Source: Sphingobacteriia bacterium (lineage in GTDB: Bacteria > Bacteroidota > Bacteroidia > Bacteroidales > 4484-276). Taken from it: DNA of 52,232 nt. The stretch lies in assembly GCA_009930115.1 (NCBI GenBank), contig RZYY01000004.1, positions 1-52,232 on the forward strand. Reading direction: 5' to 3'. The translations under genes were made by a program, and so were the position numbers. Positions 33,799 through 42,807 of the stretch are shown here, piece after piece (the first letter of the stretch is position 1; each line of letters begins with the position of its first letter). The notes under the pieces are model-generated. The model saw only the letters and a list, made by a program, of their open reading frames with translations, was not told the DNA's origin and did not search any database.

Positions 33799-36027
33799 AT
33801 GAAGAAATTTCTACTTCTGCCAGCTGTTATCCTTTTCAGTGTATCATGTTTCCGGCAAACTGCTGAAACAATTACACTTGTGAGCAATGGCCAAAGCAAT
33901 TATTCCATTGTGATTCCTGATCAATCTTCAGTTGAAGAGCGTCGGGCAGCAACATTTCTTCAGGATCATCTGAAAAAAATATCCGGCTGCTTACTTCCCA
34001 TACTCAGTCAAAAGCAACAATCAGATCAACTATTTATTCTGATAGAAAAAAGTGATGAAATTGAATCAGGTGATGCGTTTTCAATTTCAACCCTTCAAAG
34101 AAATATACTGATAAAAGGCGGGGACAAAAAAGGTTGTATTTATGGTGTTGTAGAATTGCTTGAAAAATTTCTCGGTGTCAGGTATTACAGCCCTGAGTAT
34201 GTCATAATCCCCGAAAAAGAGGATATTCTGCTCCCTGAAATTAATATGAAATGCTCATCACCAAACACTTATCGAAATGTGCACGGCAAGTTTGCCAATG
34301 ACAGCAATTACAGGGACTTTCACCGTCTTCATGTCATCAGCGACAGTTTTGCTGAGGGATATTACGTACATACTTTTCAACGTCTTATTCCCTGGCAGAA
34401 CTATTTCAGCGATCATCCCGAATATTTTGCCTTCATGAACGGAAAACGTATCAAGGATCAGCTTTGCCTGTCTAATCCGGAAGTTTTAAGGCTCGTGATC
34501 GAAAAACTGGAAAAGGAAATGGCACTTCAGCCTGACAAAAAGATATGGTCCGTCAGTCAAAATGATAATTTTTCCTACTGTCAATGTGAACGATGTAGTA
34601 AAATAATTTCTGAGGAAGGCAGCCCATCAGGTCCTGTTATTCGCTTTGTAAATCAGGTAGCAGAGCATTTTCCGGATAAAATTATCTCCACTCTTGCTTA
34701 TCAGTATAGCCGCAAAGCACCCAGAATCACCAAACCAAATGACAATGTACAGGTAATGCTCTGCACAATAGAACTCAACCGAAGTATCCCTATCGCAGAG
34801 GACCCTGCCAGTATTTCATTTTTGACGGATATTTCTGACTGGCAAAAAATAACCAAGCGGATTTATCTTTGGGATTATACCGTCAATTTTGCCCATAATA
34901 TCAGCCCGTTTCCAAATCTTCATACTTTACAACCTAACATCCAACTTTTTGCTGACTACGGCGTTAAAGAGCATTTTCAGCAGTCGAATACAAGTATCGG
35001 GCACGAGTTTTCAGAGCTAAAATCATATCTTTTAGCCAAAATTCTCTGGAATCCTCAGGCGGATTTTAAAGGAATTTTTGAAGAATTTATCAGGGGTTTT
35101 TATGGCAGGGCAGCTCCATATATATTTGAGTACATCTTACATCTGGAAAAAGAAATCCGCAAAACCGGCGAATGGCTTGACATATATGGCCCTCCAACCA
35201 ACTATCAAAATACTTTTCTTTCCGAAAAAAACATATCAGCCTACAACCAGTATTTCGATGAAGCTGAAAAAGCAGTGTCAGAAGACTCTGCTCACCTTAT
35301 GCATGTGCGTATAGCGCGAATGCCGGTTCAATACGCAATGATGGAAATTGGTAAGGCTGACATGTTCGGGCCGCGTGGTTGGTATTTTCAGAAAGGTGAG
35401 GAATATATCCCCCGTCCATACATGATTGACCAACTTGAAGCTTTTAACCAAACTGCAAAAATATGCCATGTTGAATCGATTAATGAATCCGGGCTTACTG
35501 CCGCAATGTATTACGAAGCCACCAAACGTTTTATCAACGTGCAGGTTGAAGGTAACCTCGCGTTCAAAAAAATAGTTACAGCGAATCCTTTACCGGCAAA
35601 AAAATACAGTGAGGGTAATATCTCACTTTTGACAAACGGGGTGCGTGGTTCGAATGATTACAAGGTTCACTGGCTGGGATGGGAAGCTGAAAACTTTTCC
35701 CTGATCCTTGATCTTGAGCAAGAAACTGAAAATGCCTTGATTGAAATCAGTACCCTGTGGGACCCCAAGAGCTGGATTTTGCACCCGGCTTCAGTTACCT
35801 GTTCAGTTTCCGATGACGGTAGCAAGTATCTTTTACTTGAAAAACAAATAATTACCGGCGATCAACAACAAGAGGAGGTTAGCCGGCTTTTTACATTTCA
35901 AACAACAGACAACAAGTTCCGTTATCTAAAATTCGAAATAAACGGAACACTCAGTCTCCCGCATTGGCACCCGTCAGCTGGCGGAGGTTCATGGGTTTTT
36001 GTCGACGAAATAGTGGTAAAACAATAA
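33799..36027 (+). CDS. DUF4838 family glycoside-hydrolase-like lipoprotein
   Basis: A 742-residue exported protein. The lipobox cysteine is Cys17 (ILFSVSC). Residues about 25-135 resemble the N-terminal domain of alpha-glucuronidases and hexosaminidases (EERRAATFLQDHLKKISG, ILIKGGDKKGCIYGVVELLEKFLGVRYYSPEYVIIP). A DUF4838 barrel-like domain covers about 150-450, with SVSQNDNFSYCQCERCSKI (possible metal-binding cysteines), STLAYQYSRKAP, YLWDYTVNFAHNISPFPNL and WNPQADFKGIFEEFIRGFYG. The last 150 residues look like a carbohydrate-binding beta-sandwich (WVFVDEIVVKQ end). It is the first of four glycan-active genes and ends 1 bp before the next. Exact specificity is unknown; a GH67/GH20-like retaining role is possible. 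Confidence 0.82.
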   Translation: MKKFLLLPAVILFSVSCFRQTAETITLVSNGQSNYSIVIPDQSSVEERRAATFLQDHLKKISGCLLPILSQKQQSDQLFILIEKSDEIESGDAFSISTLQRNILIKGGDKKGCIYGVVELLEKFLGVRYYSPEYVIIPEKEDILLPEINMKCSSPNTYRNVHGKFANDSNYRDFHRLHVISDSFAEGYYVHTFQRLIPWQNYFSDHPEYFAFMNGKRIKDQLCLSNPEVLRLVIEKLEKEMALQPDKKIWSVSQNDNFSYCQCERCSKIISEEGSPSGPVIRFVNQVAEHFPDKIISTLAYQYSRKAPRITKPNDNVQVMLCTIELNRSIPIAEDPASISFLTDISDWQKITKRIYLWDYTVNFAHNISPFPNLHTLQPNIQLFADYGVKEHFQQSNTSIGHEFSELKSYLLAKILWNPQADFKGIFEEFIRGFYGRAAPYIFEYILHLEKEIRKTGEWLDIYGPPTNYQNTFLSEKNISAYNQYFDEAEKAVSEDSAHLMHVRIARMPVQYAMMEIGKADMFGPRGWYFQKGEEYIPRPYMIDQLEAFNQTAKICHVESINESGLTAAMYYEATKRFINVQVEGNLAFKKIVTANPLPAKKYSEGNISLLTNGVRGSNDYKVHWLGWEAENFSLILDLEQETENALIEISTLWDPKSWILHPASVTCSVSDDGSKYLLLEKQIITGDQQQEEVSRLFTFQTTDNKFRYLKFEINGTLSLPHWHPSAGGGSWVFVDEIVVKQ

Positions 36028-36028
36028 T

Positions 36029-38740
36029 ATGAAAGCACTTTTTAATAAGGAATGGAAATTTGCATATCGGTCAGGGTTAAAAAAACTTCCGGTTATTTTG
36101 TTTTTATTTCTTTTACTGAATGAATCTTCTGGTCAACCATACAAAAATCCGGAGCTTCCCACCGAAGAGCGTATCAAAGACCTTTTGGCAAGAATGACAC
36201 CGGAAGAAAAATTCTGGCAGTTATTTATGATTCCGGGTGACCTGGGTGATGAAAAAGAGAAATTCAGAAATGGAATTTTTGGTTTTCAGGTGTATACTTC
36301 GGGCAAAAATACCGATGCTACCGAACAATTGCTAAGCTACGAAAGTACACACTCAGCCTATCAATCAGCTGCGTTTATCAATGAAATACAACGCTATTTC
36401 ATAGAAGAAAGCAGGCTGGGCATTCCAATCATTCCTTTTGATGAAGCACTTCACGGACTTATAAGAGAAGGTGCTACCTCATTCCCGCAGGCTATCGGAC
36501 TGGCAGCAACATGGGATACTGCATTGATGTACGAAGTGGCTCAGGCAATTGCTGCAGAATGCAAAACCCGGGGGATCAGGCAGGTATTATCACCGGTGGT
36601 AAATATAGCATCAGATGTTCGCTGGGGAAGAGTGGAAGAAACTTATGGTGAAGACCCCTTTCTCGCAACAGCAATGGGAGTAGCATTTGTTTCGGCTTTT
36701 GAACAGAATCAGATTATCACCACTCCAAAACATTTTATTACCAATGTTGGTGACGGAGGTCGCGACAGCTATCCTGTCCACTGGAACGAGCGGCTAATGC
36801 ACGAAATTTATTTCTCTCCTTTTGAAGCATGTATTAAAAAGGGTGGAGCACGATCGCTGATGACTTCCTACAATTCGTACGATGGAATTCCCTGTACTGC
36901 CAATGAGTATTTGCTCAACCAGCTTTTGAAAAATGAATGGAATTTCAAAGGATTTGTAATTTCAGATGCAGGATCAACCGGTGGTGCTAATGTTTTGCAC
37001 ATGACAGCCGCTGATTATCCTGATGCAACTAATCAGTCAATTACTGCCGGGCTTGATGTGATTTTCCAAACCAGCTACAATCACTATCTCCTTTTTTCAC
37101 CACCTTTTTATGATGGTACAATCGACCAGCAAATTATTGATAAGGCTGTTTCACGCGTTCTACATGCAAAATTTGAACTGGGTCTTTTTGAGAATCCTTA
37201 TGTTGATCCCGAATTAGCTATGAAAATCAATAGTCACCCTGACCACCGAAAACTAGCTAGAAAGGCTGCCTGCGAATCCATAGTTTTATTAAAAAATGAC
37301 AATGACCTGCTCCCTCTTTCCAAAAAAATAAAAACCCTGACAGTGATCGGTCAGGACGCAACCGAGGCAAGACTTGGAGGTTACAGCCGGCCTGGCAACA
37401 ACAAAGTAAACATCCTGGACGGAATAAAAAATGCCGTCAGTCCAAAAACCAAGGTTCAGTATTCGCCCGGATGTCGAAGAGAAAACAAACATTACACTGC
37501 TGTTCCGCCAGAATGGCTGTCCTGCACGGTCAACGAAATGCCACAACGCGGGTTGAAAGGAGAATATTACGACAATGTCAGTTTTTACGGTGAGCCGGTT
37601 TTTACAAGAGTAGATGAACAAATAAATTTTCAATGGACACTCTTTTCCCCCGACCCTCAAAAGCTCAGCAACGGATTCTATTCCGTCAGATGGTCCGGGA
37701 AACTGACCTCACCTGAAACCGGAACATTCAGTATTGGCATTGACGGAAACGACGGGTATCGCCTTTACCTCGACGGCAATCTGATTTTGGATAAATGGAT
37801 TAAACGTACGAGTGAAACACAACTGACTACTTATGATTTCGAAAAAAACAGGGAATATGACCTGCTGGTCGAATATTATGAACCTGTTGGTAATTCGCGG
37901 TTTAGTCTGATTTGGGATGCAGGCCTTCAAAACAATGAAGAAAAGGAGATAGAAGAAGCAGTTGCATTGGCCGCTAAAAGTAGTATAGCCGTGATTGTCG
38001 CCGGCATTGAAGAAGGAGAATTTCGGGACCGGGCAATTTTAAAGTTACCCGGCAGGCAGGAAGAACTGATACACCGTGTGGCAGCAACCGGAACTCCGAT
38101 GGTAGTAGTTCTTGTTGGTGGGAGTGCCATCACCATGAGCTCGTGGCTGAATGAAGCCGAAAGCATACTTGCAGTATGGTATCCGGGAGAAGAGGGCGGA
38201 AATGCAGTTGCTGATATACTGTTTGGTGATTACAATCCGGCAGGGAGATTACCTATAACTTACCCGGTTTCGGAAGGCCAGCTTCCGCTTGTTTATAACC
38301 ATAAACCTACCGGACGAGGAGATGACTACCTGAATCTGACCGGACAACCACTGTTTCCGTTTGGTTTTGGATTAAGCTATACCATTTTCCAATATTCAGC
38401 GCCAGAGCTTACTAAAAGCCACATAAGCACTACCGGTTCTTCCATGATTTCTTTAGAAATAACCAACACCGGTTCCAGAGCTGGTGATGAAATAGTTCAG
38501 CTTTACCTTCGCGATGAATTGGCTTCTGTTGCCCGTCCAATAATGGAACTAAAAGGATTTCAAAGAATAAGCCTTAAACCGCAGGAGAGCCGTCGGGTAG
38601 TTTTTCAGATCACACCCGAGATGCTTTCGATGTATGACAAAAACATGAAAAAAATTGTTGAACCCGGCAATTTCTCAATAATGATCGGAGCTTCATCAAA
38701 AGACATTCGCCAAAAAGCAATTCTAACTGTAACCCGGTAA
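36029..38740 (+). CDS. GH3 beta-glycosidase with PA14 insertion
   Basis: A 903-residue family GH3 enzyme. The start is followed by an N-terminal hydrophobic stretch (LPVILFLFLLLNESSGQ) that serves as a signal peptide. The barrel domain has DEALHGLIREGATSFPQAIGLAATWD, RWGRVEETYGEDPFLATAMG and the nucleophile Asp313 in GFVISDAGSTGG. The second domain begins near 410 (ACESIVLLKNDNDLLPLSK). A PA14 domain is inserted at about 505-632 (RGLKGEYYDN to SLIWDAG), then the alpha/beta domain resumes with VAGIEEGEFRDRAILKLPGRQEELI. A fibronectin-III-like domain ends the protein. It is expected in the periplasm, where it would release beta-linked glucose, xylose or similar residues. It is packed 1 bp from both neighbours. 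Confidence 0.93.
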   Translation: MKALFNKEWKFAYRSGLKKLPVILFLFLLLNESSGQPYKNPELPTEERIKDLLARMTPEEKFWQLFMIPGDLGDEKEKFRNGIFGFQVYTSGKNTDATEQLLSYESTHSAYQSAAFINEIQRYFIEESRLGIPIIPFDEALHGLIREGATSFPQAIGLAATWDTALMYEVAQAIAAECKTRGIRQVLSPVVNIASDVRWGRVEETYGEDPFLATAMGVAFVSAFEQNQIITTPKHFITNVGDGGRDSYPVHWNERLMHEIYFSPFEACIKKGGARSLMTSYNSYDGIPCTANEYLLNQLLKNEWNFKGFVISDAGSTGGANVLHMTAADYPDATNQSITAGLDVIFQTSYNHYLLFSPPFYDGTIDQQIIDKAVSRVLHAKFELGLFENPYVDPELAMKINSHPDHRKLARKAACESIVLLKNDNDLLPLSKKIKTLTVIGQDATEARLGGYSRPGNNKVNILDGIKNAVSPKTKVQYSPGCRRENKHYTAVPPEWLSCTVNEMPQRGLKGEYYDNVSFYGEPVFTRVDEQINFQWTLFSPDPQKLSNGFYSVRWSGKLTSPETGTFSIGIDGNDGYRLYLDGNLILDKWIKRTSETQLTTYDFEKNREYDLLVEYYEPVGNSRFSLIWDAGLQNNEEKEIEEAVALAAKSSIAVIVAGIEEGEFRDRAILKLPGRQEELIHRVAATGTPMVVVLVGGSAITMSSWLNEAESILAVWYPGEEGGNAVADILFGDYNPAGRLPITYPVSEGQLPLVYNHKPTGRGDDYLNLTGQPLFPFGFGLSYTIFQYSAPELTKSHISTTGSSMISLEITNTGSRAGDEIVQLYLRDELASVARPIMELKGFQRISLKPQESRRVVFQITPEMLSMYDKNMKKIVEPGNFSIMIGASSKDIRQKAILTVTR

Positions 38741-38741
38741 A

Positions 38742-40733
38742 ATGAAAATAATTCTGGCATTGTTTCTCTCTGTTCTTCTCACAACAGCATTTTGTCAGGA
38801 ACAGCAAACCAGGTGGAATTTAAATGATTCCGGTGGAATTTCAAGATTTTTGACTGAGACTGAATATTTCAGCGACCACATGGAGATGAGTGGAAAACAA
38901 ATTTCAGCGGTCGTTCATTATGGTGTGGATGAAAAAGGAACATTCTTCATTAAACGGGAGTTGGTTTGGCCAATGCTTCGCACCATCCCAAACAATACCC
39001 ATGCAAGTCTGATCCGGTCTTTTCAGATTGACCCGGTTAAACTTATCCACATTAATAGTGCAGGTTTCCGACAGGAGCAAGTGAAAGAAATTAGAATTGA
39101 AGGGAAAATTATTGTTCACAGTGTGTTAAATAATCAACTATCAATCGAACGTACCTTTTTTCCTTCAGTTGACCTTCCTGTTTTTGTCGAAAAATATAAA
39201 TTGACCAACATCATTAATCAACCGTTAATTATCGAAATACCCCGTGTTGCCATTTCTCAGCACACACATGAAAGCATGGGCACTGAAGGAATTTACAACT
39301 TGAAGGTTCAATCGCATTTCGATGGCACAACTGTTTTATTACCAGGACAATCAAACGTCTTTTATCTTTCATTTTCCGGGCATAAACTAAATCAGCCGAT
39401 TTCAGGTTTCGACCCCGGACATGAATTGTTCAAACGGGATTCGCTGCTTCAACTATTTCAGTCTTCTTTAATTCTGGAAACGCCAGATCCGGTTCTAAAT
39501 CGCATGTTTTCATTCGCCAAAATCCGTGCAGCTGAAAGTATTTACGAAACTAAAGGAGGCCCGATGCACGGTCCGGGCGGACTTCGCTATTATGCTGCCA
39601 TTTGGGCAAACGACCAGGCCGAATACATCAATCCTTTTTTTCCTTTTCTGGGATATGATTATGGTATTCAATCAGCAATCAATTCTTTCAGACATTTTGC
39701 ACATTTTACAAATCCTGAATACAATCCCATTCCAAGTTCAATCATTGCCGAAGGAACTGATATCTGGAACGGTGCCGGTGATCGCGGTGATGCAGCTATG
39801 ATAGCCTATGGCGCCGGTCGGTTTGCACTGTCACTTGGCAGTAAAAAAACTGCCAAAGAACTCTGGCCACTTATCGAATGGTGCCTGGAATTCAATCAAC
39901 GTAAATTGAACACTCATGGTGTGGTCAACTCAGATTCTGATGAATTGGAAGGTCGCTTCCCTGCAGGTGAAGCCAACCTGAATACTTCCTGCCTTTATTA
40001 TGATGCTCTGATTTCTGCTGCTTTTCTTGCCGAAGATTTAAACATAAACCGCCGGCAAATAAACAATTACAGAGAAAAAGCTGCGCTATTGAAAAATAAT
40101 ATTGAAAAGTATTTCGGAGCAAACATAATGGGCTACGAAACTTACCGCTACTATGCAGAAAATGAGGTTTTACGGGCCTGGATATGCACTCCTCTGACAG
40201 TCAACATTTTTAACAGAAAACAAGGTACCATCGATGCACTGTTTTCACCTCAGCTCTGGACGCCAAATGGCCTTGCATCTGTTTCCGGCGATACCACTTT
40301 CTGGGATCGGGCTACCCTTTACGGACTGCGAGGTGTATTTGCTGCAGGCGACACCAAAAGGGGACTTGCGTTTTTAAAAAAGTACTCCACCCGCCGGCTT
40401 TTGGGCGAGCATGTCCCTTATGCTGTTGAAGCCTATCCCGAAGGCAACCAGCGACATCTTTCAGCTGAAAGCGGACTCTACTGCCGCATTTTTACCGAAG
40501 GACTTTTTGGAATAAGACCGGTTTCGCTGAATGGTTTTTCACTTACACCTCAGCTTCCTGAAGATTGGAATGAAATGAAAATCAGAAAGATTCATGGGTT
40601 TCAACATATATTTGATATCGAAGTACATCGGGAAACAAAAAAAATAAGATTGATTGTAAAAACTGAAAAAACTACTGTGTTCAACCAGCTTATTGATAAT
40701 GGCATATCCGTTCAAGTTTATTTTAAAAATTAA
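38742..40733 (+). CDS. Six-hairpin (alpha/alpha)6 glycosidase-like protein
   Basis: A 663-residue exported protein with signal peptide MKIILALFLSVLLTTAFCQ. An N-terminal beta-sandwich (about 20-250) precedes an (alpha/alpha)6 toroid with repeated helical hairpins, for example AAIWANDQAEYINPFFPFLGYDYGIQSAINSFRHF, GDAAMIAYGAGRFALSLGSKKTAKELWPLIEWCLEFNQRKL, NTSCLYYDALISAAFLAED and SAESGLYCRIFTEGLFGIRP. This layout is shared by GH78, GH95, GH63 and related families. A specific family could not be fixed, and the acidic residues in DSDELEGRF and WANDQAEY are candidates for catalysis. It lies within the tightly packed glycan-degradation operon, one base after the GH3 stop. Confidence 0.75.
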   Translation: MKIILALFLSVLLTTAFCQEQQTRWNLNDSGGISRFLTETEYFSDHMEMSGKQISAVVHYGVDEKGTFFIKRELVWPMLRTIPNNTHASLIRSFQIDPVKLIHINSAGFRQEQVKEIRIEGKIIVHSVLNNQLSIERTFFPSVDLPVFVEKYKLTNIINQPLIIEIPRVAISQHTHESMGTEGIYNLKVQSHFDGTTVLLPGQSNVFYLSFSGHKLNQPISGFDPGHELFKRDSLLQLFQSSLILETPDPVLNRMFSFAKIRAAESIYETKGGPMHGPGGLRYYAAIWANDQAEYINPFFPFLGYDYGIQSAINSFRHFAHFTNPEYNPIPSSIIAEGTDIWNGAGDRGDAAMIAYGAGRFALSLGSKKTAKELWPLIEWCLEFNQRKLNTHGVVNSDSDELEGRFPAGEANLNTSCLYYDALISAAFLAEDLNINRRQINNYREKAALLKNNIEKYFGANIMGYETYRYYAENEVLRAWICTPLTVNIFNRKQGTIDALFSPQLWTPNGLASVSGDTTFWDRATLYGLRGVFAAGDTKRGLAFLKKYSTRRLLGEHVPYAVEAYPEGNQRHLSAESGLYCRIFTEGLFGIRPVSLNGFSLTPQLPEDWNEMKIRKIHGFQHIFDIEVHRETKKIRLIVKTEKTTVFNQLIDNGISVQVYFKN

Positions 40734-40739
40734 ATCCTC

Positions 40740-42188
40740 ATGAAAAGTATTAAAATATTGACAATCAGTTTCTTGCTGTTATTTTCAGTATCAGCACTGT
40801 CTCAAAATGATTCCGAAAAGGATTTTCGTTATTTATGGCCGGAAGACACGGCAGTAAGATCAAAACTCACTGATTGGCAGGATTGGAAATTTGGAGTGAT
40901 TATTCATTGGGGGCCATACAGTGAATGGGGCATAGTAGAAAGCTGGAGCCTGTGTCCTGAAGATGAACCCTGGTGTGAACGAAAGGGAAACTATGCTCAC
41001 GATTACTGCACTTATGTTGCTGAATATGAAAATATTGGCAAGGTTTTTAATCCTATCAGCTTCCAGCCGGAAAAATGGGCGGAAGCCTGTAAAAACGCCG
41101 GAATGAAATATGTGATTTTCACTGCAAAACATCATGATGGTTTCTGCATGTTCGACAGTAAATACACAGACTATAAAATAACCAATCCCAGCTTCCCATT
41201 CTCAAAAAATCAAAAATGTAATATTACCAGAGAGGTTTTCAATGCTTTCAGAAATGAAGGCATTGCTGCGGGAGTCTATTTCAGCAAACCCGACTGGCAC
41301 AGCGATGATTACTGGTGGCCCTATTTTCCTTCCTTTGACAGAAATGTGAATTACAACCCAGAAAAATATCCAGACCGTTGGAAGCATTTTCAGCAATTTA
41401 CCTACAATCAGATTGAGGAGCTGATGTCCGGTTATGGCAAAATTGACATCCTTTGGCTGGATGGCGGATGGGTAAGGCAGGCAGGAACCTTGACTGATGA
41501 AACCCGTCCATGGCTGGGGAAGAATCAATGGATTCAGGACATCAATATGCCTGCAATAGCAGCCATGGCGCGTCAATATCAACCCGGCCTTCTCATCGTT
41601 GACCGGACGGTGCATGGTCCGTTTGAAAACTATCGAACTCCAGAGCAGCAAATCCCTGAAAAATTGCCAGACTACCCGTGGGAAAGCTGCATAACCCTCG
41701 GAAACAGTTGGTATCACAGTGGACCGGGAGAATCTTATAAATCTACTACATGGGCTATTCATACACTGGTAAAAATTGTTGCCAAAGGAGGCAACCTCCT
41801 GCTGGGTATTGGGCCGGACAAAACAGGCAATCTGACGCCAGAGGTATATCAGCGCCTCGAGGAAATCGGTAAATGGATGAAAGTTAATTCGCAGGCAATA
41901 TATGCTTCCCTTCCTTTGCTCCCTTTTCGCAACGGAAATTTTTATTTCACCCGCTCAAAAAACAGTACAACACGATATGCCATTTTTTTGAAAGAAGCGG
42001 GGACATCATTACCCAAAACTCTTGTCATGGATCCTGCATTTGTCGGTGGAAACAAAGAAATCGGCCTCTTGGGGCAAAAAAGGAAAATACCACTTGAATT
42101 TGAAAATGGAGCGATTTACATCGAAATTCCCAATTCTGTGAAAGACGACTTTAAAAATTCACCGGCAGTTGTGTTTTTTCTCAACTAA
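40740..42188 (+). CDS. GH29 alpha-L-fucosidase
   Basis: A 482-residue exported enzyme with signal peptide MKSIKILTISFLLLFSVSALSQ. GH29 motifs are clear: WFKFGVIIHWGPYS-like DWKFGVIIHWGPYSEWG, AKHHDGFCMFDSKYTDYKI, GIAAGVYFSKPDWHSDDYW and the retaining nucleophile Asp241 in IDILWLDGGW. The later motif SWYHSGPGESYKSTTWAIHTLVKIVAKGGNLLLGIGPDKTG is typical of the family. It would remove terminal alpha-fucose from glycans. It is the last gene of the cluster, 6 bp after the previous stop. Confidence 0.93.
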   Translation: MKSIKILTISFLLLFSVSALSQNDSEKDFRYLWPEDTAVRSKLTDWQDWKFGVIIHWGPYSEWGIVESWSLCPEDEPWCERKGNYAHDYCTYVAEYENIGKVFNPISFQPEKWAEACKNAGMKYVIFTAKHHDGFCMFDSKYTDYKITNPSFPFSKNQKCNITREVFNAFRNEGIAAGVYFSKPDWHSDDYWWPYFPSFDRNVNYNPEKYPDRWKHFQQFTYNQIEELMSGYGKIDILWLDGGWVRQAGTLTDETRPWLGKNQWIQDINMPAIAAMARQYQPGLLIVDRTVHGPFENYRTPEQQIPEKLPDYPWESCITLGNSWYHSGPGESYKSTTWAIHTLVKIVAKGGNLLLGIGPDKTGNLTPEVYQRLEEIGKWMKVNSQAIYASLPLLPFRNGNFYFTRSKNSTTRYAIFLKEAGTSLPKTLVMDPAFVGGNKEIGLLGQKRKIPLEFENGAIYIEIPNSVKDDFKNSPAVVFFLN

Positions 42189-42244
42189 TACACCGTTCTT
42201 CAATCCCTGAAAAAAAGAAGCATTATTCACCTTAATACACCGTT
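42186..42244 (+). repeat. 12-bp direct repeat after the fucosidase gene
   Basis: TAATACACCGTT occurs at 42186-42197, overlapping the fucosidase stop codon, and again at 42233-42244. The spacing is 47 bp. No inverted repeat accompanies it. It may be a chance repeat or a small duplication in the trxA upstream region. Confidence 0.4.
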
Positions 42245-42273
42245 TGATTACTTTTAATTGTAAAAACATTTGC

Positions 42274-42281
42274 TATTTTTG
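42274..42281 (+). promoter_or_regulatory. -7 promoter box of trxA
   Basis: TATTTTTG matches TAnnTTTG exactly, 36 bp before the trxA ATG. A TTG lies upstream at 42258-42260, but the spacing is shorter than the usual 19 bp, so the -33 element is unclear. Confidence 0.55.
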
Positions 42282-42316
42282 GCAAAATTTTTCATTAACG
42301 CAAAATAGATAATCAT

Positions 42317-42634
42317 ATGGCTTTAGAATTCACAGATGCAAACTTTGACGAACTGGTACTTAAATCTGATAAGCTCGTAATAATTGATTTCTGGGCAGTC
42401 TGGTGCGGTCCCTGCCGGATGGTGGGTCCAATCGTCGAGGAAATTGGTAAAGATTACGATGGCAATGTAATAGTGGGGAAACTTGATGTAGATTCCAATC
42501 CCGGTATTGCGCAGAAATTCGGGATTCGTAACATTCCTACCCTACTTTACATCAAGGGCGGAAAAGTCGTTGATAAAGTTGTTGGTGCTGTACCTAAGCA
42601 GGTGTTAGTGAAAAAACTGGAAGCTGTTCTGTAA
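42317..42634 (+). CDS. trxA: Thioredoxin
   Basis: A 105-residue cytoplasmic thioredoxin with the classical active site FWAVWCGPCRMVGP and cis-proline loop RNIPTLLYIKGG. The length and the C-terminal VGAVPKQVLVKKLEAVL are typical. It is the general thiol reductant, in contrast to the CYPC protein at 23389. It has its own -7 box and a strong terminator 94 bp downstream, so it is a single-gene transcript. Confidence 0.96.
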   Translation: MALEFTDANFDELVLKSDKLVIIDFWAVWCGPCRMVGPIVEEIGKDYDGNVIVGKLDVDSNPGIAQKFGIRNIPTLLYIKGGKVVDKVVGAVPKQVLVKKLEAVL

Positions 42635-42727
42635 ATCGCGGTAATCATACACAGCAACCATTAAACAACATTCTCACTTGCTGCCGAATACCGTGAGTTC
42701 AGCAGGACCTGCGGAAAAAACAATCAG

Positions 42728-42773
42728 GGTGTAACAGGAAAATCAAGCAAAAACCTGCCTGTTACACCTTTTT
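42728..42773 (+). terminator. Strong intrinsic terminator after trxA
   Basis: GGTGTAACAGG (42728-42738) and CCTGTTACACC (42758-42768) form a perfect 11-bp stem with a 19-base loop, followed by TTTTT (42769-42773). It ends transcription of trxA. It also argues against a DUF58 start at the TTG at 42772, which lies in the T-tract. Confidence 0.88.
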
Positions 42774-42807
42774 GATTACTTTTTCGTTTGAAGAAAAAAT
42801 TTATTTT

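Noticed and set aside
41202-41762. Minus-strand 186-codon frame inside the fucosidase gene
   Set aside because: It is a shadow of the GH29 coding sequence, which has intact catalytic motifs.
42772-42807. TTG start for the DUF58 gene
   Set aside because: The codon lies in the T-tract of the trxA terminator and the added residues are not family-like.
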